A stretch of DNA of 64,000 nt. Source: Chitinophaga sp. GbtcB8 (lineage in GTDB: Bacteria > Bacteroidota > Bacteroidia > Chitinophagales > Chitinophagaceae). The stretch lies in the NCBI RefSeq assembly GCF_019091455.1, contig NZ_JAGXJN010000001.1, positions 62,001 through 126,000 on the forward strand, written 5' to 3'. Shown here one piece after another: positions 43,253 to 51,915 of this stretch. The position numbers and the translations under genes were made by a program. Each line of letters opens with the position of its first letter. Within the stretch, counting starts at the first letter, position 1. The notes below the pieces were generated by a model. The model was not told where the DNA came from and did not search any database. It saw only the letters and a list, made by a program, of their open reading frames with translations.

Positions 43253-44377
43253 TTACATTACAAGTTTAGGAATTACTGCATTTTCCGGGGCAACGGATAA
43301 TGCGGTGGCAGCATCTGTGTTTAAGCGGATGACCAGCGCTGCTGTATAGGCATCTGCCTCATCCTTTATATTGAGGGTATATTGATCTTTGTAAGCGGCA
43401 TACAGGCGTTTGCGGATGTTATCCATCCCAATGCCGTGCGATAGCTCCTTGGGACCTTTCTTCTTTCTGTTATACGTAGAAAAAAGAATGTGTTGCTGTC
43501 CGGCATCTACCTCCAGTTTTATAATCACGGGAACCTCTTTGTTGGTTAGCTCCCCGTGTTTCAGGCAATTCTCCACCAGTGTGATCAGAACCAGCGGAAT
43601 AATACGTATGTTGGTAAGGTCGCCGGTAATACACAGCTCTACCTGCAGCCGGTTGCTGAAACGCAGCTGGTTGATCTTAATAACATTTTGCAGGTGCTCT
43701 ATTTCCTTTCCCAGCCATACAGTGCCCTGCTCATCTTCCCCGCTGTTAAGGGAGTAACGCATAATTTCACAGAGGGTAAGGATCCCGTCTGACAGCTCCT
43801 GCGAATAACCTAAAGATCTTGCATAAAAGAAGTTAAGCGTGTTATGTAAAAAGTGGGGATTGATCTGCGCCCGTAAAAAAGCATATTCCGCCTGCAGGCG
43901 GTCCTGCTCTATCTTTAGCTTTTCCAGCTGCATAACGCCCAGCTGTTTTTCTTTTTTTACTGCCTGCGTACCGAAGTAATAACCGAAAGAGAAAAAACCA
44001 TAGATAGAATATAACCATAAGGTATATACGGAGTGCCGGATAAAATCAAAAGCAGGCACTGCTTCATTCTTATTAATGAGGGGGGCTATGATATAACCGG
44101 TAATGTAGTAGATCCCATCACAGGAGAAAAAGAGCGCTATTTCTGCAAAGAAAAGCAGCAGGTATTTGCGGGTGCTTAAAAATTTTACCAGGATCCAGTA
44201 GTGCATATAAAAAATATATACACAGGGCAGTTCCGTTACAATCAGATCCAGTACGTTAATATTAAGGGTTTCACCGGGGTCAAACAACTGCCGTACAGTA
44301 CCCAGCAATACGTGGATAGTCCACGCCAGCACGTGGATCATGATCACCCTGTATCTTTTTTGCCTGATAAAAAACAT
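43253..44377 (-). CDS. LytS-type sensor histidine kinase
   Basis: 374 aa with four predicted membrane helices in the first ~150 residues (for example 'VIMIHVLAWTIHVLLGT', 'YLLLFFAEIALFFSCDGIYY', 'YTLWLYSIYGFFSFGYYFG'), then the His_kinase domain with 'LRAQINPHFLHNTLNFFYAR' (phospho-His) and an ATPase part ending 'HGIGMDNIRKRLYAAYK'. There is no extracellular sensor domain, so it senses through its membrane helices or ligand in the bilayer. It pairs with the LytTR regulator and could detect the locus's own peptide (inference). Confidence 0.92.
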   Translation of the reverse strand: MFFIRQKRYRVIMIHVLAWTIHVLLGTVRQLFDPGETLNINVLDLIVTELPCVYIFYMHYWILVKFLSTRKYLLLFFAEIALFFSCDGIYYITGYIIAPLINKNEAVPAFDFIRHSVYTLWLYSIYGFFSFGYYFGTQAVKKEKQLGVMQLEKLKIEQDRLQAEYAFLRAQINPHFLHNTLNFFYARSLGYSQELSDGILTLCEIMRYSLNSGEDEQGTVWLGKEIEHLQNVIKINQLRFSNRLQVELCITGDLTNIRIIPLVLITLVENCLKHGELTNKEVPVIIKLEVDAGQQHILFSTYNRKKKGPKELSHGIGMDNIRKRLYAAYKDQYTLNIKDEADAYTAALVIRLNTDAATALSVAPENAVIPKLVM

Positions 44378-44401
44378 TGTGTACTGCTTGTTTCTAAAAT
44401 A

Positions 44402-45817
44402 CTAAAGTATTCTTACATATTCCACCCAATCCTTTACATTGGCTGGTATTTTTACCTGGGGCTGAATACCGATATTGTCTATTCGCTCTTCCGGTAAACG
44501 GTTTGATCTGGAGGTGGAATACCTTAACCGGAAAAGAGAGCAGGGCAGCCGGGTAGTAGCGGCATCTGCATAATCCACGACACCCATGGTATGCCTGCCG
44601 TACATAGTTACCTTGCTGCTCTGCCGGGCCTTAATTAAAAAAAGCTCTGTGCTGCTGGCACATTCCTCATTAATAAGTATAGCCACTTTCCGCGGATAAG
44701 CCAGTACAGTATTAAAGGCAAGGGTATCACCCGGCCACAGGTTATAAATGCCGCCCTGGTGGGCCCAAAGGTCCCGGGCTTCTTTTTTAAATACCTGCTT
44801 CATACTGTCTGATACATTGGGGAAATCCGTTAATTCGTAATAATCACGGATATTATCGGGCGTAGCCATCACAGCTGCCCCTTTGGAGATGAAAGGCCGT
44901 GTATAAAGGAGTGGCAATAAATTTTCAAAGCATAATACAGATCCGCCGCCGTTACCGCGTACATCAATAATAAAATTGGCTGTACGTTTTATGAGCGCAT
45001 CATTTGCTTTAAGCAGGCTGTCTATTTCACTTTTGTAGTTAAGCATAGCACTGGGTATGGCCAGTAAGCAGGTGTTTTTATCCAGCACTTTAAAATACGG
45101 CCGGTACGGATCTGCGGCCAGTATAGCAGCTGCTTTATCCTTATCAGGATACTGCTTATACCAGTTGCCTATTCCGCTGATGGTAAGCACAGACCTGTTA
45201 ACTGCCGTTATAACCGGTGTGGAAAGGATATGCGTGCGGTTATAATAGGCGCTCAGGTTATACTTACTGCCTTTTTTTTCCAGTTTCATTTTCACCTGCC
45301 CGGGCATCCAGTACAGGCTATCTGCTTTTAATACAAATGCGGTAAGCTCAGGGGAGCCGGGCTTCCGGCGTTTAATACCAATGCGGTAAGAGGCCGTTTC
45401 ATCTTCCCAGATACCTTCCAGGGTATCCGGCGATGGTTGTTCATTCAAATAGCTTACCAGCTGCTGTTCTGTTACAGGCATCTGCTCCGTATTGCTGAAC
45501 AGCTGGCGGATGGTGCTCTGGTGGGCAGTATCATCATTCAGCGTAACGGATACATGCCCGTCTTTAAAAAATGCTACCCAGCGCGACATAAGCAGCAGGC
45601 ATGTACGCGTATCTGCTGTAAGCGCCTGCTGCTTTACGCTGTCGGTAAGCTGGTTAAATGCGTTCCTGTTCTGCGCAGTTATCTTATCGTTGTAACCTAT
45701 ATAGTTCGTTCTCATCTTATCCATCACTGCCTGAAAGTTTTCAGCACAACCACATTGTTGTGCGCACACCTTCATGCAAAACATACATAAGTAAAGCAGC
45801 AAAATATAACGCATCAT
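44402..45817 (-). CDS. S41-family peptidase (RiPP locus copy B)
   Basis: 471 aa with a signal peptide (MRYILLLYLCMFCMKVCAQQ; a possible lipobox V-C-A-Q is not typical). The tail-protease core: 'FIIDVRGNGGGSVLCFENLL', 'VAILINEECASSTELFLIKA' with the likely nucleophile Ser, and 'VTMYGRHTMGVVDYADA'. No PDZ domain is obvious. It is 25 bp after LanA1, paralleling the LanA2-S41 pair; the two S41 proteins are distant in sequence. A role in precursor processing or immunity is inferred from this repeated layout. Confidence 0.85.
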   Translation of the reverse strand: MMRYILLLYLCMFCMKVCAQQCGCAENFQAVMDKMRTNYIGYNDKITAQNRNAFNQLTDSVKQQALTADTRTCLLLMSRWVAFFKDGHVSVTLNDDTAHQSTIRQLFSNTEQMPVTEQQLVSYLNEQPSPDTLEGIWEDETASYRIGIKRRKPGSPELTAFVLKADSLYWMPGQVKMKLEKKGSKYNLSAYYNRTHILSTPVITAVNRSVLTISGIGNWYKQYPDKDKAAAILAADPYRPYFKVLDKNTCLLAIPSAMLNYKSEIDSLLKANDALIKRTANFIIDVRGNGGGSVLCFENLLPLLYTRPFISKGAAVMATPDNIRDYYELTDFPNVSDSMKQVFKKEARDLWAHQGGIYNLWPGDTLAFNTVLAYPRKVAILINEECASSTELFLIKARQSSKVTMYGRHTMGVVDYADAATTRLPCSLFRLRYSTSRSNRLPEERIDNIGIQPQVKIPANVKDWVEYVRIL

Positions 45818-45842
45818 TAATTACCTTTTTGGTTAAATGCCC

Positions 45843-46037
45843 TTAGAACGTGTTGTCCTTGATCTGTATGTGGTTGGTGGTTTTTTGGGTGTTACCGCAT
45901 TCCGGCCGGGTAGATTCTCCATCTTCCTGTGATTTATTACCACCCACGATCTTGCTTAACTTATCGGCATCCAGACGGATAATAGTGATCTTGTTAAGCA
46001 GCAGTTTCTTTTCTGTGTTTGAAAGGGTTGTTTTCAT
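45843..46037 (-). CDS. Class I lanthipeptide precursor LanA1
   Basis: 64 aa. The leader (1-33) has EKKLLLNKITIIRLDADKLS then KIVGG, the Bacteroidota class I leader with a double-Gly site at 32-33. The core is residues 34-64, starting NKSQEDGEST; it has one Cys (Cys47, in RPECGNTQK) and several Ser/Thr (36, 42, 43, 50, 53, 54, 63). So at most one thioether ring can form, with other residues possibly left as dehydroamino acids. It is 79 bp after lanB and 25 bp before the S41 gene. Confidence 0.87.
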   Translation of the reverse strand: MKTTLSNTEKKLLLNKITIIRLDADKLSKIVGGNKSQEDGESTRPECGNTQKTTNHIQIKDNTF

Positions 46038-46116
46038 TTGTTGAACGGGTTAAAATTGTGAGACAAAAAATTTGTTGTTATAAAATTACCTAGTAAAGCG
46101 GCCCGGCTTAAAATGG

Positions 46117-49100
46117 TTACATGAAACCGCTGATTGTAGGTACCAATCCGGCCCGCGCTACCAGTGACTGGTAGTGCCTGGCCAGGAAATCATACATCAC
46201 CATTTCCTGCTTACGGGCATCTGCAAGGGCTATACGGTTAATCATCATATGCAGGTAGCTGGCCAGCAGGTTTGGCAAGGGCACCTGTAGTTTTCCCGTT
46301 TCCTGTAAATATAATATTTCAGCTGCCAGCGGCATCATAGCAGCAGATCTTTCCTGCAGGATGTTTATTAAGGTAAACAGCTCATGCTGCTGGTCCCGCG
46401 CCGGCTCCAGGATCCGTTCAATGTCTGCACGGTACCGGCGGTACTTCTCATCCAGCTGGCGCTTTAATGTTTTATCCATATTAAATTCTGCGGCAAAGGC
46501 TGTTTTCAGCGGCAGCACCAGGCCACGCTTTTCTGCGGCGGTTAAGCGAAAGCAGCTAAGCAGCTCATCCACGGCGCGCAATCCCCACAGCCAGCGGATA
46601 TGCTCCCGCTCATCCCCGCCGGTATTTTCCAGCATGGTGGTGCAGGCTACACTGTCCAGGTGAAAAAATGTTTCCGCCAGCTCCATGCTGTTGCTGCCAT
46701 AACGTTCTGCTTCCCGGTTATAGGTATCCAGCTGCAACTTGTGAATATAACCGGCTGTAATAAAGGGCTGCAGGTATTCATGCACCTTATTCATAATACC
46801 ACCTACCTGTGATACTGCAGTAACGTGAAAGCGCAAACGGAGATGAAACTCCGGATCATTATACCGGATAAAGAACCATTTATCAATACGCCCGGCTTGT
46901 TCCAGCAGGGCTACCAGGGGTTTTACCGCCTGCAGCAGGATCTTATCTGCTGATCTTACGCCGCAATACAGCTTATAATACAGCCATTCGCTGCCGGGCA
47001 CAAACTGCCGTTGCAGCGGCTCCTGGTAAATTTCCGTGGGGTTAACAATACCGGCGCCGGCATATGCAGGGGCCTGCCTGTTCAGCACAGCCACCAGCTG
47101 GTTCACATACCCATTGCCCTGCTGGTCTGTTACCTGCTGCTGCTGGTGAATGAACTCCCGCATTGTAAAACGTTGCCGCTGTTTTATTGTTTCCAGCCAG
47201 GTGCTTACCATCACATTATTATTAAGGTCTACCAGCAGCTCATTATCCCCATCTGCCAGCACCAGGTACTGCGGCAGGCGCCATTGTTCCCGGAAGCGGC
47301 TCACTGCTTCCTGCAAAACCGTTCCTTCCAGGGATAGCAGGTGCTGAATGTGCTGCTGCCGGAAACACCAGGTGGCCAGCTGCAGTATGGTATGCTTATA
47401 GGTAATGCGCGGCAGGAAATAATATTGCTCTTCCAGCGGTCCCCAGTCAAAGCCAAGCGCCGCCCTTTTATCCTGTGATTGCAGATCACAGAGGAAACGG
47501 TATACCGGTAATGCATTATTGGTGTAATTATGCGCGGTGCTTAAACGGGGTATGATCTCTTTTCCCAAACGGCGCGAGTGTAATACTACCCGGTCATTTT
47601 TCACGGATACATACAGGTCCTGCACATCGATCTGCTGCTCCTTATTGCGGGATGAGCGGGCCAGGTAGGGAATTTCATATTCCCTGAAAGCGGGGTGCAG
47701 CAGCACATTGCCGGTGCGGCTTTCAGGCAGGTGTATCACTTCTGCATACACAATGCCGGGGTCGCACTCCTGTTCCTGCCGCGTTATATTGCTTACCATG
47801 GTATGAATGGCGGCATCAGCATGGGCAAAACGCCCCAGCAGGCTGGCTGCGCTGGAACCGCCTGCGCTTTCAATGTAAAGTGTGCAGGGCGCATCTTCCA
47901 GAATGCGGAACATCAGGGAAAAAGAAGGCGGCAGATCATTCCAGTCAGCAGTAAGACCCTGCAGATCAGTCTCATTTATGTCAATGTTATACCGTCCGCC
48001 GGTGTATGCTTCCAGCAGCCACTTATGCCGTAAGGTTTCCAGCTGCCCCCAGGTGTAATGGTGTTCTCTTTCACGATGGCCTACCGTCACATCATCTACC
48101 AGCGGGGTAATGTTGTTGCTGCTGCTGCCGTTGATGTACCCGATGCCGGTTTCCGTATCCAGCACTTCCAGCAGGGGCATTTCCTTTTCATCATAGCGCT
48201 GGCGGAAGCGCTGTTTAAATGCCTGCAGGTCCGGATGGTTTTTGCAGGCTGCCAGCTTGTTCATTACTTCCAGCGCTTCCTGCAGCTGTTGCTGTAAGGT
48301 GATATGTATGCCCGGGCCGGCGGCTTGCTGCACCATATCGGCCTGGAATAATTTACTTTCGTCATAAGCCACTCCCAGCTCATCCAGCAATTGCATGATA
48401 AACCCGTATTGCGCTACATCACTGCCGTTGCCCGCATCCAGCGTACGCAGGCAATCATCTACCCTGCGCAGTATATCCAACGCATGCAGCACAACGGCAT
48501 CCCCTTCTTCCGCTATTCTTTCCAGTATACTTATGAGCTGGTGAATAAATTCCCGGCCGGTAATAGCGGGCTCCATTTCACTTACCAGCACCTGTGCCTG
48601 TATCAATTCTTCAATAAACGCCTGTGCTTCCTTTTCTGTAATGGAGGCGGATACCAGCCGGCTGCCTAACTGCTGGATAGTAGCGCCTTTGCCGGCTGCG
48701 CTTACTACGCGCTGCAGGTATTCAGATGCCTGTACGGCACTGATCTGGTGAATACGCCTGCCGTTCGTATACAGGTATTCCACGTAACGCAGCTCATCTC
48801 CTATCGTATATACGCTGCTGTTAGGGTAGTACAGTAACTTTTGGTGAATGCCCGGCAGCACGGACAGCTGTGCTGCCAGGGCGCACAGGTAATGCATATC
48901 CAGCCGGGTATGCCGCCGCATTCCCTGCACCTTAACTGCAGTAGCTTCCCGGTTCCAGCTCACAACGCTGCAGCCGGAAAAGAGACCGAACGGCGTGCAG
49001 CGGCTGCTCATCCGGATGTAATATTTAAACAGGGAACGGGTCAGCTTTTCTATTTCTTTTTTCCCGGTTATATGCCCATCGCGCCATTTTACGCAGGCTT

Positions 49101-49251
49101 CATATAAAACGGGGGATGCCAGGTAAATGGCTTCCAGGAAGGCATTGTCGTGCAGCAGCTTTTGCACATCCATGCCATTGGTAAGGGCGGTTAAAGGATA
49201 CCTGGGCGTTCTCAGCACCAGGCGGTCGTTAAAAGCATATAAAGGGTTCAT
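46117..49251 (-). CDS. lanB: Class I lantibiotic dehydratase LanB (full length)
   Basis: 1044 aa from ATG 49251 (MNPLYAFNDRLVLRTP); the frame opens nine codons earlier with TTG. It carries both parts: the N-terminal glutamylation domain (about 1-700; 'LVLRTPRYPLTAL', 'KYYIRMSSRCTPFGLFSGCS', 'LLHPAFREYEIPYLARS') and the C-terminal elimination domain, SpaB_C/thiopeptide type (about 745-1030; 'GSEWLYYKLYCGVRSADKIL', 'WFFIRYNDPEFHLRLRF', 'DTYNREAERYGSNSMELAE'). It dehydrates Ser/Thr using Glu-tRNA. It is the only LanB in the window and must serve both LanA1 and LanA2 if both are modified. Confidence 0.95.
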   Translation of the reverse strand: MNPLYAFNDRLVLRTPRYPLTALTNGMDVQKLLHDNAFLEAIYLASPVLYEACVKWRDGHITGKKEIEKLTRSLFKYYIRMSSRCTPFGLFSGCSVVSWNREATAVKVQGMRRHTRLDMHYLCALAAQLSVLPGIHQKLLYYPNSSVYTIGDELRYVEYLYTNGRRIHQISAVQASEYLQRVVSAAGKGATIQQLGSRLVSASITEKEAQAFIEELIQAQVLVSEMEPAITGREFIHQLISILERIAEEGDAVVLHALDILRRVDDCLRTLDAGNGSDVAQYGFIMQLLDELGVAYDESKLFQADMVQQAAGPGIHITLQQQLQEALEVMNKLAACKNHPDLQAFKQRFRQRYDEKEMPLLEVLDTETGIGYINGSSSNNITPLVDDVTVGHREREHHYTWGQLETLRHKWLLEAYTGGRYNIDINETDLQGLTADWNDLPPSFSLMFRILEDAPCTLYIESAGGSSAASLLGRFAHADAAIHTMVSNITRQEQECDPGIVYAEVIHLPESRTGNVLLHPAFREYEIPYLARSSRNKEQQIDVQDLYVSVKNDRVVLHSRRLGKEIIPRLSTAHNYTNNALPVYRFLCDLQSQDKRAALGFDWGPLEEQYYFLPRITYKHTILQLATWCFRQQHIQHLLSLEGTVLQEAVSRFREQWRLPQYLVLADGDNELLVDLNNNVMVSTWLETIKQRQRFTMREFIHQQQQVTDQQGNGYVNQLVAVLNRQAPAYAGAGIVNPTEIYQEPLQRQFVPGSEWLYYKLYCGVRSADKILLQAVKPLVALLEQAGRIDKWFFIRYNDPEFHLRLRFHVTAVSQVGGIMNKVHEYLQPFITAGYIHKLQLDTYNREAERYGSNSMELAETFFHLDSVACTTMLENTGGDEREHIRWLWGLRAVDELLSCFRLTAAEKRGLVLPLKTAFAAEFNMDKTLKRQLDEKYRRYRADIERILEPARDQQHELFTLINILQERSAAMMPLAAEILYLQETGKLQVPLPNLLASYLHMMINRIALADARKQEMVMYDFLARHYQSLVARAGLVPTISGFM

Positions 49252-49405
49252 AGCATAATTGCTTTTACGGGTAATCAAACGGAAGCGGTAAAAGGATAAA
49301 CGGATACCTGTGGTTTAGGTTTTTACGTGGTCAAAAATAAAGGCCGGTTAAATTACGGATAAAGGTTTAGATATGTTTTCCTATGCTGATATAAAATACT
49401 GCTGA

Positions 49406-51580
49406 TTAATTTCCTTCCATTCTCCGCTGCTCTTTCTCAATGCCGGTTTTGCGGTTCCTGGCGGCTTTTACGCGCTGGTTGCCAAATTTGTAAGAGAACA
49501 CCAGGCGTACAAAACGTGACTCTACCTTATTTTCATATGAGGAGACAACGCCAAAGGAAGCTACATCGTATTTTGTTGTTAGTGTGTTAAAGATGTCTGT
49601 TGCGTTCAGCGTAAGCCTGCCTGCATTATGCAGGATGCTTTTAGAGATACCCGCATCTATATAGTAACGGGATTTCATTTTATAAACGCCAAAGGCCATG
49701 GGCGAATTATAGGTGGCCGACAACTCTGCCGTTAATCCCTTGGTAAGCGTAAAGGTGTTGCTGGTGTTTACATACACGCCTGCGCCGGCATTGGTAAGCT
49801 GCTCGCTGCCTTTTTCATTATACTTTGCATAGGTGGCCATTACGGTATTAGTGCTCATCCACTTATTTTCAAAAAAACCTTTTGAATGGGTAATGCTGGC
49901 ATTTACGGCATAAGCAGCGCGCAGGTTGGTGTAGGTGCTGATCACCACGTTGCCGGTATCTTTCCGGTAAATGTCCGTAAGCACCTGGTTGTAACGCTGG
50001 TAGCTGAGCGTAGTGAATAATTCGTTGTTATAGGTGTAGGACAGCTCAAAGCTATGCCCGATGGATGGGCGGATGTTAGGGTTACCCTGGTAATAAAAAT
50101 ACTGGCTTACATAGGTTACAAAAGGGTTTACAATATTAAAGCTGAAACGCTCTATACTTTTGCGGTACGACAAACCATACTGATGTTTGGCGGACTGGTT
50201 ATACATTACTGCAAAGGAGGGAAATAAATTAAACTGGTTGCGGGTATTGGTTTGATCCAATGTTAAAGAGGCGCCTTTCATATGCGTTTGCTCTGCACGC
50301 AGGCCAAGCTGCAGGTCAAACTTTTTAATGCTGCGGTCATAGCTGGCATACGCGGCAAAAATATTTTCCCGGTAAATGAAGTGGTTGGTTTTGCCGCTGT
50401 CTATTTTCCAGGTATTTGCCATTTTCTGCTCCCAGCGTATATCATTATCCGTTGTTGTAAAGGTGGTTTTCAAACCTGCTTCCAGCTTGCCTTTCCACAA
50501 GGGCTGCGTATAATCTGCCGCTATGGAGGTAATGGTATTATTGGCGGGCGAGTTATCGCGCAGCAGGTAAGGCGCTTCCAGCACTACTCCTTTGGGATCG
50601 TAAAAATTGGTAACATAATCATCGTCCCAGCTTTTGTTATAATTGAAGTAGTCCGCATTCACGGTGAGCTGTTTACCGCTGGTATCAAAATCTGTTTTGT
50701 AGTATACATTTACAGATGGGTTAAAGAGCTGCAGGTCGCCACCGGTGGCTACGGTAGAAAAGGAATCTGCTGCCTGCCCGTTGTAATCCCTTACGGAGGT
50801 GGTGCTCATTTTGCGGTAGCGGTAGTTCAGCAATCCTTTAAGCATAACGCCAACGGAGCTACGCGGATTAATATCGTAGTCGGCGCCGGCCTTAAAGGAA
50901 TGATTGTTACGCTCCCTGGTTTCCCAGCTGTTTTCCCGGATGTTTGTATTAGCATCCAGCAGGCGGATGGAATGAAGATCGTAGTATTGCTTATTGTACT
51001 GGTAATCGTAATTACCATATACATTCAGCTGCTGATTGCGGTAGTTTAATCCCAGGCCGGCTACGTAGCGTGTATATTGGCCTGCGCCTATACCTGCGGT
51101 AAGCGTACCGTTGGTTCCGAAGTTCCGGTTCTTTGAAGTAATAATATTGATAATAGCGGCGCCTTTGGCGTCATAACGGGCGGGCGGGTTGCCTATAAGC
51201 TCTATACGGTCAATGTTACCGGCCGGCTGGCTGCTGAGCCATTCTTTCAGCTCTTCACCGGAAAGGCGGCTGTCCTTTCCATCTACCAGCACGGTTACTT
51301 TTTTACCGCGCAGCTCATAATTACCATTACCCTGATCTATTACGCCCGGTGCATGGGATAACACCTGTAAGGCATCGCCTCCTGCGGCTATGGGGCTCTC
51401 CGATACGTTCATGATAATTTTATCGGCCCGCATTACAATGAAAGGTTTGGCGCCCTTTACTGTTACTGCCTGCAGCTCCTTCCGGCGCAAACTGTCTGTG
51501 GACTGGGCCTGTATGCTATGCCAGCATACACAGGCCATTAGCCACATCATGGTCGCGCTTTGGGTTATTTTGGATTTCAT
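49406..51580 (-). CDS. Outer membrane beta-barrel family protein (TonB-receptor-like), copy B
   Basis: 724 aa. Signal peptide (…MMWLMACVCWHSIQAQ), plug domain ('LSHAPGVIDQGNGNYELRGK', 'IDRIELIGNPPARYDAKGAA'), then a barrel with 'YGLSYRKSIERFSFNIVNPF' and 'YYQGNPNIRPSIGHSFELSY', ending in VRLVFSYKFGNQ plus a basic tail. It is paralogous to 33506-35683. It is the first gene of the gene train, preceded by AGGAG (about 51589-51593) and a leader with several hairpins. It is a candidate for outer-membrane passage or self-protection for the peptide products. Confidence 0.88.
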   Translation of the reverse strand: MKSKITQSATMMWLMACVCWHSIQAQSTDSLRRKELQAVTVKGAKPFIVMRADKIIMNVSESPIAAGGDALQVLSHAPGVIDQGNGNYELRGKKVTVLVDGKDSRLSGEELKEWLSSQPAGNIDRIELIGNPPARYDAKGAAIINIITSKNRNFGTNGTLTAGIGAGQYTRYVAGLGLNYRNQQLNVYGNYDYQYNKQYYDLHSIRLLDANTNIRENSWETRERNNHSFKAGADYDINPRSSVGVMLKGLLNYRYRKMSTTSVRDYNGQAADSFSTVATGGDLQLFNPSVNVYYKTDFDTSGKQLTVNADYFNYNKSWDDDYVTNFYDPKGVVLEAPYLLRDNSPANNTITSIAADYTQPLWKGKLEAGLKTTFTTTDNDIRWEQKMANTWKIDSGKTNHFIYRENIFAAYASYDRSIKKFDLQLGLRAEQTHMKGASLTLDQTNTRNQFNLFPSFAVMYNQSAKHQYGLSYRKSIERFSFNIVNPFVTYVSQYFYYQGNPNIRPSIGHSFELSYTYNNELFTTLSYQRYNQVLTDIYRKDTGNVVISTYTNLRAAYAVNASITHSKGFFENKWMSTNTVMATYAKYNEKGSEQLTNAGAGVYVNTSNTFTLTKGLTAELSATYNSPMAFGVYKMKSRYYIDAGISKSILHNAGRLTLNATDIFNTLTTKYDVASFGVVSSYENKVESRFVRLVFSYKFGNQRVKAARNRKTGIEKEQRRMEGN

Positions 51581-51915
51581 GCAGTACGGGTTCTCCTAGA
51601 ATTTTCTTAAATATATTGATACAAACCTATGTTTGTATGTTTCGTGTTAAAAAAACATTACACCAACGCTCACTTTAGCGGTACCAACCTGCGGGGCACC
51701 CTCACACGAAGGTGTGATTATACAAATAAAAATATGACAATTTCATTATTGAATCCTTCGTAATCTTTATATTTACAAAAGTCATCAACCAGAAAAGAAT
51801 GCATCACCGGATGCAAAGAACGTGTACGGAAGCTTACCATCAGGATACAACAACCAACGTGTTTCAAATAGTGATCAATTAATAATTCTTACACCCTCAA
51901 TTATTGTTATTTGCT
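51581..51915. other. Divergent intergenic region between RiPP train and methyltransferase genes
   Basis: 335 bp without a gene. It holds the hairpin-rich leader on the minus strand (51619-51717) and AT-rich sequence on the methyltransferase side. No exact TAnnTTTG box was found on either strand. Confidence 0.5.
51619..51717 (-). promoter_or_regulatory. Structured 5' leader upstream of the RiPP gene train
   Basis: On the minus-strand RNA four hairpins follow each other: TCACAC/GTGTGA with a CTTC loop (51702-51717), GGTGCC/GGTACC with one G-U (51680-51700), CGCT/AGCG (51667-51680), then, after a U7 run (51647-51653), ATACAAAC/GTTTGTAT with a 4-nt loop (51619-51638). The block sits just before the OMP-barrel gene that heads the operon. 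I do not recognise a known riboswitch. It could be an attenuator or a new structured RNA. Confidence 0.45.

Noticed and set aside
33332-46037. Assignment of the locus to the pinensin-type lanthipeptide family known from Chitinophaga
   Set aside because: The leaders are of the same broad Bacteroidota class I type, but this locus has a full-length LanB and cores that I cannot match from memory; no name was given.
49252-49278. TTG start for LanB nine codons upstream of the chosen ATG
   Set aside because: The ATG at 49251 directly precedes the conserved N-terminal region (YAFNDRLVLRTP); the extra residues are not needed. The same reasoning was used for lanC.
50282-51049. A 255-aa plus-strand ORF opposite OMP barrel copy B
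   Set aside because: Within a clear TonB-like barrel gene; Ile/Val/Gly-rich antisense composition with no motif.
51619-51717. SAM, cobalamin or TPP riboswitch before the RiPP operon
   Set aside because: None of the conserved boxes of these classes is present; only general hairpins are seen, so no class was assigned.
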